From NCBI RefSeq assembly GCF_900215485.1, contig NZ_OCMZ01000002.1:496001-560000 (forward strand): DNA of 64,000 bases, given 5' to 3'. Numbering within the stretch: the first letter of the stretch is position 1; every line of letters starts with the position of its first letter. Below, piece by piece: positions 17,435 to 26,098 of the stretch. The position numbers were made by a program, and so were the translations under genes. A model generated the notes under the pieces. The model worked only from the letters and a program-made list of their open reading frames with translations. It searched no databases and was not told where the DNA came from. The stretch comes from Nitrosovibrio sp. Nv4 (GTDB lineage Bacteria > Pseudomonadota > Gammaproteobacteria > Burkholderiales > Nitrosomonadaceae).

Positions 17435-18430
17435 CTACTTCAGGCTCTCCAGATAGAGGGCAAGGTCTTCAAGTTGGGACTGAGTGAAGATGTTGTATGG
17501 CGGCATCTTGTTTTCCGGCTTGATGTGCTGATTATTGCTGATCCAGTCTGCAAAGGCTCCGGCGCTGTTGGGAAGGGTCGCCGCAGCGAGGGAGCGGCGG
17601 CCTCCAACATGGGTGAGATCGGGGCCGATGGCGCCAGTCGCCGCCGTTCCGCGGATCGTGTGGCAGCCTCCGCAACCGGCATCAAGAAACAACTCTCCGC
17701 CCCGCTCGGCGCGCTCATTCTCGTTTTTGACTGCGGGTCCGGATTCCTTTGCCATCCACTCCTCGAAATCTTCAGAAGTGTGCGCCACGACATGGAACGA
17801 CATAAAGGCGTGGGCACCGCCGCAATATTCGGCGCACTGACCGCGGCTAACCCCCTCTTCAGTCGCGGTTAGGGTGAGAATATTGGTTCGTCCCGGGATC
17901 ATGTCAAGCTTGCCTGCAAGGCGCGGAGCCCAAAACGAATGGATAACATCTGCGGTGGTCAGCTCCAGGCGCACCGGTTGGCCGACGGGGACATGCAGCT
18001 CGTTTGCGCTCTCGAAACTGTTGCCATCTGCGTCGAAGTAGGTGACACGCCACCACCACTGCTCACCTCTGATGGCGAAGCGTATTCCATTATCCGACGG
18101 GGGCGCGCTGGCGCCGGCACCCAGGATGACAAACCCGTAAACCAGCAGCATGCTTAGAACGACTGCTGGAAAAGCTATGCCGGCACCCCTGATGAAGCGC
18201 TCGCCGGAAAGCGGCGCGCGCAACGCCTCGCGCCCACGGATGGCCACGGCGCTCAGCACAATCACACCAACGAGAATCAAGCCGCCCGCGATAGTCATGA
18301 CCCAGAACAGGACGTTGATTCTCTCCGCCTCTGCACCGGTGGGGGCGAAGGTCGATTGCTCCTGATTGCATCCCGCCAGCAGCACCAGGAGGCCCGCGCT
18401 AACGGTCGTCCGAAGCCGGCCTTTACTCAT
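17435..18430 (-). CDS. ctaC: Cytochrome c oxidase subunit II with C-terminal cytochrome c
   Basis: The 331-residue protein starts with a lipoprotein-type signal (LLVLLAGC), then two membrane helices and a periplasmic cupredoxin domain with the CuA ligands (IHSFWAPRL, CAEYCGGAHAFM). It ends with a cytochrome c domain (GCGGCHTIRG with a later methionine in KMPPYN). This is the caa3-type layout, in which electrons pass from soluble cytochrome c through the tail haem to CuA. Its start overlaps the stop of the upstream triheme cytochrome gene by four bases. Confidence 0.93.
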   Translation of the reverse strand: MSKGRLRTTVSAGLLVLLAGCNQEQSTFAPTGAEAERINVLFWVMTIAGGLILVGVIVLSAVAIRGREALRAPLSGERFIRGAGIAFPAVVLSMLLVYGFVILGAGASAPPSDNGIRFAIRGEQWWWRVTYFDADGNSFESANELHVPVGQPVRLELTTADVIHSFWAPRLAGKLDMIPGRTNILTLTATEEGVSRGQCAEYCGGAHAFMSFHVVAHTSEDFEEWMAKESGPAVKNENERAERGGELFLDAGCGGCHTIRGTAATGAIGPDLTHVGGRRSLAAATLPNSAGAFADWISNNQHIKPENKMPPYNIFTQSQLEDLALYLESLK

Positions 18431-19569
18431 CGGACAGGCACCCCGGACCCCCGGCCCAGCTCTGCGGGCTGGCTTGCATAGAAGGCCGTGACGTCGTGGA
18501 TTTGCGCGTCGTTCAGACGGTTAGCGACCACGGCCATGATGGCGCCGTAGCCCGACCGGTCCCGCAGCCCCCTGCGCCAAAGCTCCAGTTGTCCACGGAG
18601 ATAGGTAGCGGATTGCCCAGCAAGTCTGGGAAACTGCGGATTGTCCCCCTTGTGACAGCTCGAACACGGCGGGATGCCGCCTTCGGCCAATCCCTCAGTT
18701 GCAATCCGCCGTCCGCGCACCACTGCTTCAGGGTCTTCCGATGCCACTATGCTGAGCGATGGCAAGGACGCATAATAACGGGCCAAGGCCGCGGTTTCCT
18801 CTGTGGACATTTCCAAGGCGATTGGCTCCATGATGCCGCTCTCACGGATTCCATCCGAATAGTTTTCAATAGCGCGTGTCAGGTAGGCTTCAGATTGACC
18901 GTGAAGGCGCGGTACGCGGTCGCTGACAGGTGGGGATTGTGCATCGCCATGGCAGCGCACGCAGTTTTCGAGCGGTTGAATCGCCACACCGGCGACTTCC
19001 AGCTTCATGGGCAAAACTCTTGATCGTTCGCCCTGGGTATAGCTATCCGCGCCTTCCCGGCGAAGCCGGTCGAGAAAGGCGACCAAGGCCCAGACCTCAT
19101 CACTTCGCCCGTCGCCCGGCCATGCCGGCATGCCGGTGAATTTGAGTCCGTTATAGATAATCCAGAACAGTTCTCTGGAATTGTAGTCTTCGTACGCTGA
19201 GATCAGGTCGGGCGGGGCAGGCAGCATGTTTTGATAGACAGCACGCGGGCCCTGCCCCGGCACCCCATGGCATGCGGCACAAGCACCCCGATAGTGCTCG
19301 TCGCCGAGGTCGGCCAGATTGTCGTCCACCAGGTCGGGAACGGATATACCGCTGGCCGCAGCCGCAATAGAGCGGTCCCGCACCACGGTGAGCAGCCAAT
19401 TGGTTATGGACAAATGCTCGCGTCTGGCGGCAACGTTGTAGACTCCTGAGACGATGAAAATTGCGCCGCCGGCGCTCAGTGTCCCTACAACTATAAGCAG
19501 CGCCGGACCTAGCCGCCGCAGGCGCGCCCACGGGCGGGCCCAGACGGTTTTGTCCTCAACCATCGGCAC
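18427..19569 (-). CDS. Membrane-anchored triheme cytochrome c
   Basis: The 380-residue protein has an N-terminal membrane helix (LGPALLIVVGTLSAGGAIFI) and three haem-binding motifs, CAACHG, CVRCHG and CSSCHK, each at the start of a class I cytochrome c domain. It should face the periplasm and feed electrons to the caa3 oxidase. The start overlaps the ctaG-like gene by 14 bases and the stop overlaps coxB by four, so translation is coupled. Triheme cytochromes of this arrangement resemble the di- or triheme subunits linked to alternative oxidases and alcohol dehydrogenases. The electron donor is not known. Confidence 0.88.
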   Translation of the reverse strand: MPMVEDKTVWARPWARLRRLGPALLIVVGTLSAGGAIFIVSGVYNVAARREHLSITNWLLTVVRDRSIAAAASGISVPDLVDDNLADLGDEHYRGACAACHGVPGQGPRAVYQNMLPAPPDLISAYEDYNSRELFWIIYNGLKFTGMPAWPGDGRSDEVWALVAFLDRLRREGADSYTQGERSRVLPMKLEVAGVAIQPLENCVRCHGDAQSPPVSDRVPRLHGQSEAYLTRAIENYSDGIRESGIMEPIALEMSTEETAALARYYASLPSLSIVASEDPEAVVRGRRIATEGLAEGGIPPCSSCHKGDNPQFPRLAGQSATYLRGQLELWRRGLRDRSGYGAIMAVVANRLNDAQIHDVTAFYASQPAELGRGSGVPVR

Positions 19570-20110
19570 GACTCTCGGCTTCCATCGTCAGAAACCAGCG
19601 TGACGCCAGCACGACGCCGGCTGTGATATAGATCAGGGGACACACCACCAGCATCACCAGTCCCGCCAGTTGCTGGTCGGCGAGGCTTTCGGACATGGGG
19701 ACGGTATCATGTCCGCGCATCATGACGCCGAACAATGGGCGCGGCGCGAAGACCAGCAGGGCGCCGAGCAAGCAGAAGAGCTTTCCTGTGACCAGCAGGG
19801 CAAAAATTGCGCGCCAGCGCCCGGTCGCCGGCGTTGCATAAATCGCCAGCCAGAACCATGCCGCCGCCGCAGTCAAGCTTGCGTCCATGGCAAGCATGAT
19901 GGTCGGGTTCGACATCGCCGCCGCTAGTGCTGGCGGCGAATGCCAACTCCAGAGCAGGGCCAATTGGGTTGCCGTGGCCAGGGGCCAATGCCGGGAAAGT
20001 GTCGAGGGCACTGTGGAACCCAGCATATAGATTAGGCCGGGCGCGACCAGATTCATAAGCACCATATGCTGGAGCATGAGTTCGCTCAATTGTCCGATCG
20101 ACGTGTTCAA
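19556..20110 (-). CDS. Cytochrome c oxidase assembly protein, CtaG/caa3 family (short form)
   Basis: This 184-residue multi-spanning membrane protein resembles the C-terminal two thirds of caa3-type CtaG: LMLQHMVLMNLVAPGLIYML, then LLWSWHSPPALAAAM and the late DQQLAGLVMLVVCPLIYI segment. CtaG of this family helps CuA or CuB insertion during caa3 oxidase assembly. A TAG stop lies directly upstream of the TTG start, so no longer form is possible in this frame. A GGAG element precedes the TTG. It is the first gene of the oxidase operon. Confidence 0.78.
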   Translation of the reverse strand: MNTSIGQLSELMLQHMVLMNLVAPGLIYMLGSTVPSTLSRHWPLATATQLALLWSWHSPPALAAAMSNPTIMLAMDASLTAAAAWFWLAIYATPATGRWRAIFALLVTGKLFCLLGALLVFAPRPLFGVMMRGHDTVPMSESLADQQLAGLVMLVVCPLIYITAGVVLASRWFLTMEAESRADG

Positions 20111-21032
20111 CTATCGCTCCCAATCCCTGGATTGAGCGGCATTATTCGATTTTGAGACTGCGGAACCCGTACCGCATACCGCGTACCGCTATCCAGCGCC
20201 ATGCGAGTTCCAGAGTATTGCGGAAGCTCGCGACAAAACGCGCCTGGCCTTACTCGCATTTTTTCCATTTCTCGTTTCCGGATTTCCTGATTTCGCTTTA
20301 TGCCGCCCCACTCGCTGTCAGACCCGCTAATAAGAATTTTATCTTGAGCGAAAAAGTTCGTCTGTGGGCTGTCACACTATAAAAGGCTAATGACAGGGGA
20401 TGAGCAACGGCTACATCATCCAGTTCACGTTCTGCGCGTCCGCCGTTAAAGCGGTTGAACAGTTGCGCAAATGTAACAATTGCCAGAAGCTAAGCCGCTA
20501 AACCGTAAGAGGAGCGAGCGAAGGAGAAAAGAAGCGATTACCCGGCATGAATGAACAGTGGTAACCATTGCGCGTGACTTCCTTTAATCTTTCTCTGTCA
20601 AAAACCCCTTGATTCAGCCTAGCTTAAGACAAGAAATAAACAAGGAGATTTGGCTTACCCGGTTCACGTATACTCCTTTGAAGCTTGTTGAGCAGAAGGG
20701 AACGTGAGAGGTGGAACAGCAGATGGTGCTACGCGGAAAATCCGGTGCGGAGTTTGAATCCCCCGAGGCGGCAAGGCCGACGACACAGACTCAGGTGTAA
20801 TCCGAGGGACGATATACGGGCATTTCGTGGCAAATGCCAAGACGGCAGGAAAGCCGCTATTCCCATGAATTCAGGAGAAAGCGGGCCTCAGATCACGATT
20901 CGCTCGACCCCGGATTCAGGGTTTAAGTTAAGGGATAGGCATCCATTTTTCAGGAAAGAAGATACTGATTCCCCTATCTAAAAGGATGATTTTGAGGAAA
21001 GTATGGGAGCAACACACCCCAGGATTGCAATT
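20111..21032. other. Intergenic region, 922 bp, with small palindromes
   Basis: No convincing gene is visible; the one longer open frame (20685-20981) is rich in Arg and has no family features. Short stem-loops occur: GGCATTT-CGTGGC-AAATGCC (20819-20838) and CGGC-AGGAAA-GCCG (20843-20856), followed by an AGGAGAAAG purine run. The cluster at 20740-20880 could be an unannotated structured RNA, but it matches no riboswitch I recognise. The left part should contain the oxidase operon promoter, which I cannot point to. Confidence 0.4.
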
Positions 21033-21827
21033 TCAAGGCTTTTCCGCTTCGAACAGTATGGCTTGCATCGGATAGCGCGTGGGATTTGAGCCATATTCTC
21101 TTGTCAGCGTTTCCGCCAGCGCCTCGACTATCCTCTCGGGATCCACTCCACCACGCTCTCTTATTTCCTCGATGAGCGGACTGAACACCAACCCGCGCGC
21201 GAAGGCCGACACATCCAGAATATCGTATTCCCGTGGCTGTACCGAGATGGCAATCCGCTCAAAGCCCGAGCGAATAAGCGTTTCTTTGATAGGGTCGATT
21301 TCGAAACAGGAAACGGGGTCCTCAAGGAACCTGGGCGGGTTCGACGGAAAGAACTGCTTCATCACCTCGAAAGTCAGGCTGGCGAAGGGGTTGTAGCGCC
21401 GCGAGTCCCAAACGCTGAACAAGTATCGCCCTCCACGCTTAAGCGTCCGGTGCACCTGGCGAAACGCAGCATCTTTATCGAAGAACATCACTCCGAACTG
21501 GCAAACCACCGCATCGAACGCCTCATTGTCGAAAGGCAGCGTCGTAGCGTCGGCGATCTGGAACGTGACCTGCTCGTGGGGAAGAAACTTTGTGCGCGCG
21601 ACGTCCATCATGGAATCGCTGATGTCGATCGCAGTCAGCAGTGCGTCCTTGGGGAGTACATTGCGCAATTGCCGGCTGACGATTCCCGTGCCTGCCGCGA
21701 TTTCAAGCACGTGGCGGACAAGTCCTTTCGTTGCGCGTCGTGCGATGTCGGCGGCATAGTGTTCGAAAAGCACAGGTCCAAGATCACGATCATAAGCGAT
21801 GGCGACATCGCCGACATAACCTGCCAT
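21033..21827 (-). CDS. Class I SAM-dependent methyltransferase (UbiE-like)
   Basis: The 264-residue protein has motif I LEIAAGTGIVSRQL, motif II TAIDISDSMMDVA, and the DAVVCQFGVMFFDKDAAFRQ and LKRGGRYLFSVWD motifs of methyltransferase type 11. The N-terminal YDRDLGPVLFEHYAADIARR is typical of stand-alone UbiE-like enzymes acting on small molecules. GGAG sits eight bases before the ATG. It lies 162 bases after the metallo-hydrolase gene on the same strand and may be the last gene of the TetR-linked group. The substrate is unknown. Confidence 0.83.
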   Translation of the reverse strand: MAGYVGDVAIAYDRDLGPVLFEHYAADIARRATKGLVRHVLEIAAGTGIVSRQLRNVLPKDALLTAIDISDSMMDVARTKFLPHEQVTFQIADATTLPFDNEAFDAVVCQFGVMFFDKDAAFRQVHRTLKRGGRYLFSVWDSRRYNPFASLTFEVMKQFFPSNPPRFLEDPVSCFEIDPIKETLIRSGFERIAISVQPREYDILDVSAFARGLVFSPLIEEIRERGGVDPERIVEALAETLTREYGSNPTRYPMQAILFEAEKP

Positions 21828-21989
21828 TTGATAATCTCCAGTAAATGCAACCGATAAAGGACAAAAATGAAACGGCCTTAATCGCGCATTTCAGCGATTG
21901 TGAACGTTCCGCCAGCTGTGAATCAGTTGCAGGCGGCGCCGCACGCCTGCTTCTGCCTGGGATCCGCAGTCATCAAATTGGGAATCCCA

Positions 21990-22760
21990 TTAAAAAACGC
22001 AGGATTCCCCATCCTCGGGTACCAATACCCGTTGCGTCATACCTTTTTCGCTGATGAACTCTCGCAGTTCTTTCCTCGACAGCATGGCGTGGTTCACGGA
22101 TTCCATGTGGCTCGCAATAATGGTTGCCCCGGGAGCCGCCTTATAAACCTCGTAAACATCCTCTTTATCCATGATGATTGGTTCATAGCCCAGGACCTGG
22201 GCGTCTCCGCTGTTCAGGACAACGACATCGGGCTCGTATTTCTTCAGATTTTCTTCGACTCCCTCATACCAGACCGTATCCCCGGCGATATAGAAAGTTT
22301 TTTCATCAGGATGCTTGAATACTACGCCGGATACATGCCCTAATAGCTCCGCAAATTCTTCAACAGTTTTTTCTCCGCCATGCCGACCAGGGGTTTTGAT
22401 GAACGTGATGTCATCAAAAACAGTGCTCTCCCCAAGAGCTCGAACATTGCGGAATCCTTGCGCCTGTATTTCCGCCGCATCTTTCTCATTCTGGGTAAAG
22501 ATCAGCATGTCCTTGGGCACCAGCTTTATGGCGGCATCGTCCCAGTGATCCGCATGAGTATGGGTAACGATGACAGCATCAACATCAAGAATCTCGTCCA
22601 TGGGAACAGGCAGATCGACCAGGGGATTGGGTATGTGGCTATTGATGGTTCCGTCGAATCCCGGAAATCCGCCTTTCTCTGCCAGCATGGGATCAACCAG
22701 AAATCTTTTTCCGGCATACTCGATAATGATGGTTGCATTTCGTAGTTGTTGAAATTTCAT
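21990..22760 (-). CDS. MBL-fold metal-dependent hydrolase (UlaG-like)
   Basis: This protein of about 256 residues starts at the ATG at 22760, nine bases after AAGGAG; upstream in-frame codons lack such a site. It carries the metallo-beta-lactamase signature THTHADHWD, a later GDTVWYEG metal aspartate and the histidine in IIASHMESVNH. The early YAGKRFLVDPMLAEKGGFPG block is typical of the UlaG/YtnP-like branch. It probably hydrolyses a small ester or lactone. Its neighbours (OsmC, flavin monooxygenase, TetR) suggest a role in detoxifying a reactive organic compound, but that is inference. Confidence 0.8.
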   Translation of the reverse strand: MKFQQLRNATIIIEYAGKRFLVDPMLAEKGGFPGFDGTINSHIPNPLVDLPVPMDEILDVDAVIVTHTHADHWDDAAIKLVPKDMLIFTQNEKDAAEIQAQGFRNVRALGESTVFDDITFIKTPGRHGGEKTVEEFAELLGHVSGVVFKHPDEKTFYIAGDTVWYEGVEENLKKYEPDVVVLNSGDAQVLGYEPIIMDKEDVYEVYKAAPGATIIASHMESVNHAMLSRKELREFISEKGMTQRVLVPEDGESCVF

Positions 22761-22794
22761 GAGAAATAGCTCCTTTATTAAGTAAATTGGATAA

Positions 22795-23421
22795 TCAAAG
22801 CTTTCTAAAGATATGAAAAAAAACTGCACCCAAAATCAGAAGGAGCATGGGCCAGAGTTGAGCGATGCCTTCGTACCATTGCGTTCCCACCATGATGGGG
22901 ATTTCCAGCGTGAAATCGGCCTGCTTCTCATCTTTCCCCGATAGATAAAGCCTGTATTCTCCGGTTTCGCCGATACTCAAAACCTGCGTAATGATGCCGG
23001 ATTCGTAGGTTTTTGGAGGAACCGCCAGCAGTGTTTTCGATGGCGCGCCGCCATCCATTTTTGCCAGCGTCATGGCCAGCGGCCATTCACGCGCGGATTC
23101 GGGGTAAAGAAGATCAATCGTGACGTCAAGTGTTCCGGGACCGGGTATTTTTCCGCACAAGACAGGAACGGACATCGCGCTGGTTGCATTCTCGGGGATT
23201 GCATAATCTCCCGGGATGAAATAACCCGAATAGCCAACCACCACGGATTCGGACTCTATGGTGCACGTGCCGCCGCGAAAGCCCTTCGGATAGGTGTTTG
23301 ACAGATCCCCCTGGGAGCTCACGTGAAATTGCAGGCCAATCGCGGCGATAACGGCGAGGGACCCGGCCACGACCAGGAAACGCCGCATGCCTGTCGATAA
23401 ATTTGCCCAGATGCTGTCCAT
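22795..23421 (-). CDS. Membrane-anchored periplasmic protein of unknown function
   Basis: The 208-residue protein has an N-terminal helix (RFLVVAGSLAVIAAIGLQF), a periplasmic domain of about 140 residues with two cysteines (GGTCTIE, PVLCGKI), and a C-terminal membrane helix (LWPMLLLILGAVFFHIF). The domain looks beta-rich (GTLDVTIDLLYP, GEYRLYLSGKDEKQADFTLE). I do not recognise a family. It is placed between tetR and the metallo-hydrolase gene, 25-35 bases from each, so it belongs to the same operon. Confidence 0.65.
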   Translation of the reverse strand: MDSIWANLSTGMRRFLVVAGSLAVIAAIGLQFHVSSQGDLSNTYPKGFRGGTCTIESESVVVGYSGYFIPGDYAIPENATSAMSVPVLCGKIPGPGTLDVTIDLLYPESAREWPLAMTLAKMDGGAPSKTLLAVPPKTYESGIITQVLSIGETGEYRLYLSGKDEKQADFTLEIPIMVGTQWYEGIAQLWPMLLLILGAVFFHIFRKL

Positions 23422-23445
23422 AGACTTCTCCTGTAAAAATTCTGA

Positions 23446-24078
23446 CTAAGCCGATTCCACGGCGGCAGCCGTGGCGGATGATGCAGAGCCTTCCGGGAGT
23501 GAGGGGGAGCATTCCATGCATCGCAAAATATCCTCGGCAGTAAGCCGTGCAATATGGGCGGCCTGGCTGTTTTGGGTGACCATGGCAGTCACGATCGCGC
23601 CCTCGATGATCAGGCCCAGTTTCTGGGTGACGATATCCGGATCCTTGGCCCCGCTTTCCGCAACCAGTGCCCCGAGCCGGCCAATTATCTGGTCCCGATA
23701 CGTAACGGCCACATCCTTTACCCAGGCGCTATCCTTTTCATGTTCTGCCACGGCGTTGATGAATACACAGCCGAAGAAGTCTTCTTTCTCGAACCATTTC
23801 TCCAGCAGATCGAACAGCGCCAGGATGCGTTCCCTGGCGGAACACTTCAGACCCGGCAGATCCAGGTCGAACCAGTGAAACCACATGTTCGCTTCCGTAT
23901 CGAAAACCGCCTTGAGCAGATTTTCTTTCGAGCCGTAGTGCGTGTAGAGACTGCCGCGCGCCACGCCTGCTTCCTCAAGAATCCGTGTAATGCCGGTCGC
24001 ATGGATCCCCGCCCGGCAGAACAAGCGGCGGGCGGCCAAAAGCAGTTTTTCCTCGGTCGATTTGCGAGTTGCTTTCAT
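23446..24078 (-). CDS. TetR/AcrR family transcriptional regulator
   Basis: The 210-residue repressor-type protein starts at the ATG at 24078 with GGAGGA eight bases upstream. The N-terminal helix-turn-helix reads KLLLAARRLFCRAGIHATGI, then EEAGVARGSLYTHYGSKENL. The C-terminal ligand domain (FGCVFINAVAEHEKDSAWVK) resembles the TetR_C branch that includes AcuR and NemR-like sensors of electrophiles. The flavin monooxygenase gene ends four bases before it. It probably controls this operon through the palindrome at 25961-25980, since that site has the form used by this branch. Confidence 0.85.
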   Translation of the reverse strand: MKATRKSTEEKLLLAARRLFCRAGIHATGITRILEEAGVARGSLYTHYGSKENLLKAVFDTEANMWFHWFDLDLPGLKCSARERILALFDLLEKWFEKEDFFGCVFINAVAEHEKDSAWVKDVAVTYRDQIIGRLGALVAESGAKDPDIVTQKLGLIIEGAIVTAMVTQNSQAAHIARLTAEDILRCMECSPSLPEGSASSATAAAVESA

Positions 24079-24082
24079 CAAC

Positions 24083-25318
24083 CTATTCCTCCGCGATCTG
24101 CAGTGATTGATGCGGGTTTGCTTGGCCGGCGGCGCCACGCGCCGCCAATTGTTTCCCGATTTTTGTTGCGATCCTGCCCGCGTCCAGGCGAATTTCACGC
24201 AGATAGCCGCTCAAGGGAACGAAGTGCCCGATGATGTAAAGCCGCGGGGCGTTCGGGAAGTCATGGTCCCCCTGGGCTACGGGCCTGTCATCCCCGGTGG
24301 TAATACCGGGAACCTGGATCAGTTTGGTGAGACCGGTGCGAAAACCTGTCCCGGCAACAATCGCATCCACGTTCAACGCGGCTTCCTCCGAGTATTCGTT
24401 CGGTTTCCCTTCGATGGAATTGAAGGCATGCACGGTCTGTCCTTCGATTTTTTTGATCTGCCCAACCACCCGGATACGCCCCGCGCGGATATCCTCCGCA
24501 AAGGGGTCATAGACAATCGGCACGACCTGGCTCCTGGCAAACTGCTGCGATACCGGGGATGCGGGAAAAGGAAGGCCGTAGGGTGTCAGGTCACCGATGA
24601 ACAGCCGACGCAGGCCATGCAGGAGGCCATCCACCCAGGCTACCGGCAGGGGGCGAATCGCAACGCCAATTCCGGCCAGCGGAATGCCGAATACACTTTT
24701 GGGAAGAATATGAGGCAGCGTCCTGACAGAGAGGGTCACCGTTTTTGCGTATTCAGCGAGCCTGCTTGCAATTTCAGCAGCGGAATTGCCGCTGCCGACA
24801 ACCAGCACATTCTTTCCCGCATAGGTTTGGGCATTCTTGAATTTCGAGGAATGGATAATTTCTCCAGGAAAGGTTTCCATGCCTTCCCATTTCGGAATGA
24901 CGGGAGTACACGCGCACCCCGTTGCGACAACCACGGCGCGTGATTCGAACGTTTCCCCGTCCTGACTGGAGATGGCCCAGGTGTCGCGCTGACGGTCATA
25001 CTCGACTTTCTCGATGTTAATTCCGGTTCGGACCTTGAATCCTCCTCGCTCGGGAAATGTTTCGAGGACACGCACCACTTCATCACGCGAAGGCCAGCCG
25101 CCGGCCGAGCGGGGAAACGGATTTCCCGGGAGTTGTGAAAAGAAGCGCCCCGTATTCAGGCGGACGCCGTCATAATGATTGCGCCAGACGTCTCCCACCG
25201 CGGCTGTTTTCTCCAATACCAGTGGATCGAGGCCAATTCTTTTCAGTTCATATGCTGCCGACAATCCCGCCGGACCAGCACCGATTACTGAGACATCATG
25301 TATGCCCGTCATCTCCAT
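24083..25318 (-). CDS. Flavin-containing monooxygenase-like NAD(P)/FAD oxidoreductase
   Basis: The protein of about 411 residues has an N-terminal FAD motif (VSVIGAGPAGLSAAYELKRI), a second Rossmann motif for NADPH (VLVVGSGNSAAEIASRL) and the ATG-like stretch VDAIVAGTGFRTGLTKLI. It resembles the CzcO/YUCCA branch of flavin monooxygenases, which add oxygen to N, S or carbonyl groups. ATG codons at 25318 and 25312 both follow a GAGGGG element; either is possible. It lies between osmC (16 bases) and tetR (4 bases). Together they suggest oxidative handling of an electrophilic or sulfur compound. Confidence 0.82.
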   Translation of the reverse strand: MEMTGIHDVSVIGAGPAGLSAAYELKRIGLDPLVLEKTAAVGDVWRNHYDGVRLNTGRFFSQLPGNPFPRSAGGWPSRDEVVRVLETFPERGGFKVRTGINIEKVEYDRQRDTWAISSQDGETFESRAVVVATGCACTPVIPKWEGMETFPGEIIHSSKFKNAQTYAGKNVLVVGSGNSAAEIASRLAEYAKTVTLSVRTLPHILPKSVFGIPLAGIGVAIRPLPVAWVDGLLHGLRRLFIGDLTPYGLPFPASPVSQQFARSQVVPIVYDPFAEDIRAGRIRVVGQIKKIEGQTVHAFNSIEGKPNEYSEEAALNVDAIVAGTGFRTGLTKLIQVPGITTGDDRPVAQGDHDFPNAPRLYIIGHFVPLSGYLREIRLDAGRIATKIGKQLAARGAAGQANPHQSLQIAEE

Positions 25319-25334
25319 GCCCCCTCTTATGTGG

Positions 25335-25886
25335 TTATGAAAGCTCAGCCGCCAGTTCAGCCTGCTTGCAACTGATCTCGACATCGAGCGGAACGGGACG
25401 GATGATCGTGTCCGGAATGGGTGCGGTCTTCAGGAGTCTGTCCAGAATTCCCTTTACTTTGTCTGGCGAGGAGTCGGTCTGGATATCCACTGCTATCCTG
25501 ATGCTCTCAAACCCCGGATTGGCGGCTTCAAGGCCAAAGGCGGCGCGGAAATTCACGCGGCCGGAAACATCGAGCCGCAGCGATTTCACCGTGATGCCGG
25601 CAGCCGATAATCCGCCAATATAGGTGGCGACAAGGCAACCGCCGATTGCGCTGAGCAGCATGGCCTCCGGTGTGACGCCGTCTCCGCTGCCGCCGTATTG
25701 CTCGGGTTCATCGCCGATGACTTCCTGACCATCCATAGCACAGGATATTGTGCGATACCCGTTTTTCCAGACAATGGTCGACTCGTACCGGGGGTTGGCG
25801 AAAGGCCCGTCTGCGTCCGCCTCAATAAGATCCTTCGTTGCCCGCAATTTGTCGACGTCAATTCCATTCACGCATTTCATCGTCAT
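25335..25886 (-). CDS. OsmC-family protein
   Basis: The 183-residue protein shows the OsmC/Ohr core: GDGVTPEAMLLSAIGGCLVATYI with the first redox cysteine, and DVEISCKQAEL at the end with the second. OsmC/Ohr proteins reduce organic hydroperoxides, but this branch with a YIGGLSAAGITVKSL helix is often poorly characterised. The ATG at 25886 has GGAGGT five bases upstream. It is the first gene of the operon and lies 74 bases downstream of the TetR-type palindrome. Confidence 0.8.
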   Translation of the reverse strand: MTMKCVNGIDVDKLRATKDLIEADADGPFANPRYESTIVWKNGYRTISCAMDGQEVIGDEPEQYGGSGDGVTPEAMLLSAIGGCLVATYIGGLSAAGITVKSLRLDVSGRVNFRAAFGLEAANPGFESIRIAVDIQTDSSPDKVKGILDRLLKTAPIPDTIIRPVPLDVEISCKQAELAAELS

Positions 25887-25960
25887 CGTTACCTCCATAT
25901 CATCACAAGAAAATGGTGATGCCACTTATATTCCAGTACATTGTTAAAGAGGGTATCAAC

Positions 25961-25980
25961 AATAGACCGATCAGTCTATT
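25961..25980. promoter_or_regulatory. TetR-type operator palindrome upstream of osmC
   Basis: The 20-base site AATAGACCGATCAGTCTATT is a palindrome with a single mismatched pair. The core TAGAC(C/T)-GATC-(A/G)GTCTA has the shape of operators bound by TetR-family sensors such as NemR and AcuR. It is in the osmC upstream region, and the operon contains a tetR gene, so autoregulation is likely. No second copy was seen in the window. Confidence 0.7.
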
Positions 25981-26098
25981 TTTATTCTACGCCCGGAAAA
26001 AAGACATTACAAGAGGAATGGATATGAATTTTTGAAGAGGGGAGTCCCCTATGAGGAGAGAGCTGTCAAATAGAGCGTCCCTTACCCAGGGTTTCGGT

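Noticed and set aside
20740-20770. tRNA-like TTTGAATCCCCC string
   Set aside because: No acceptor, D or anticodon arms can be folded around it.
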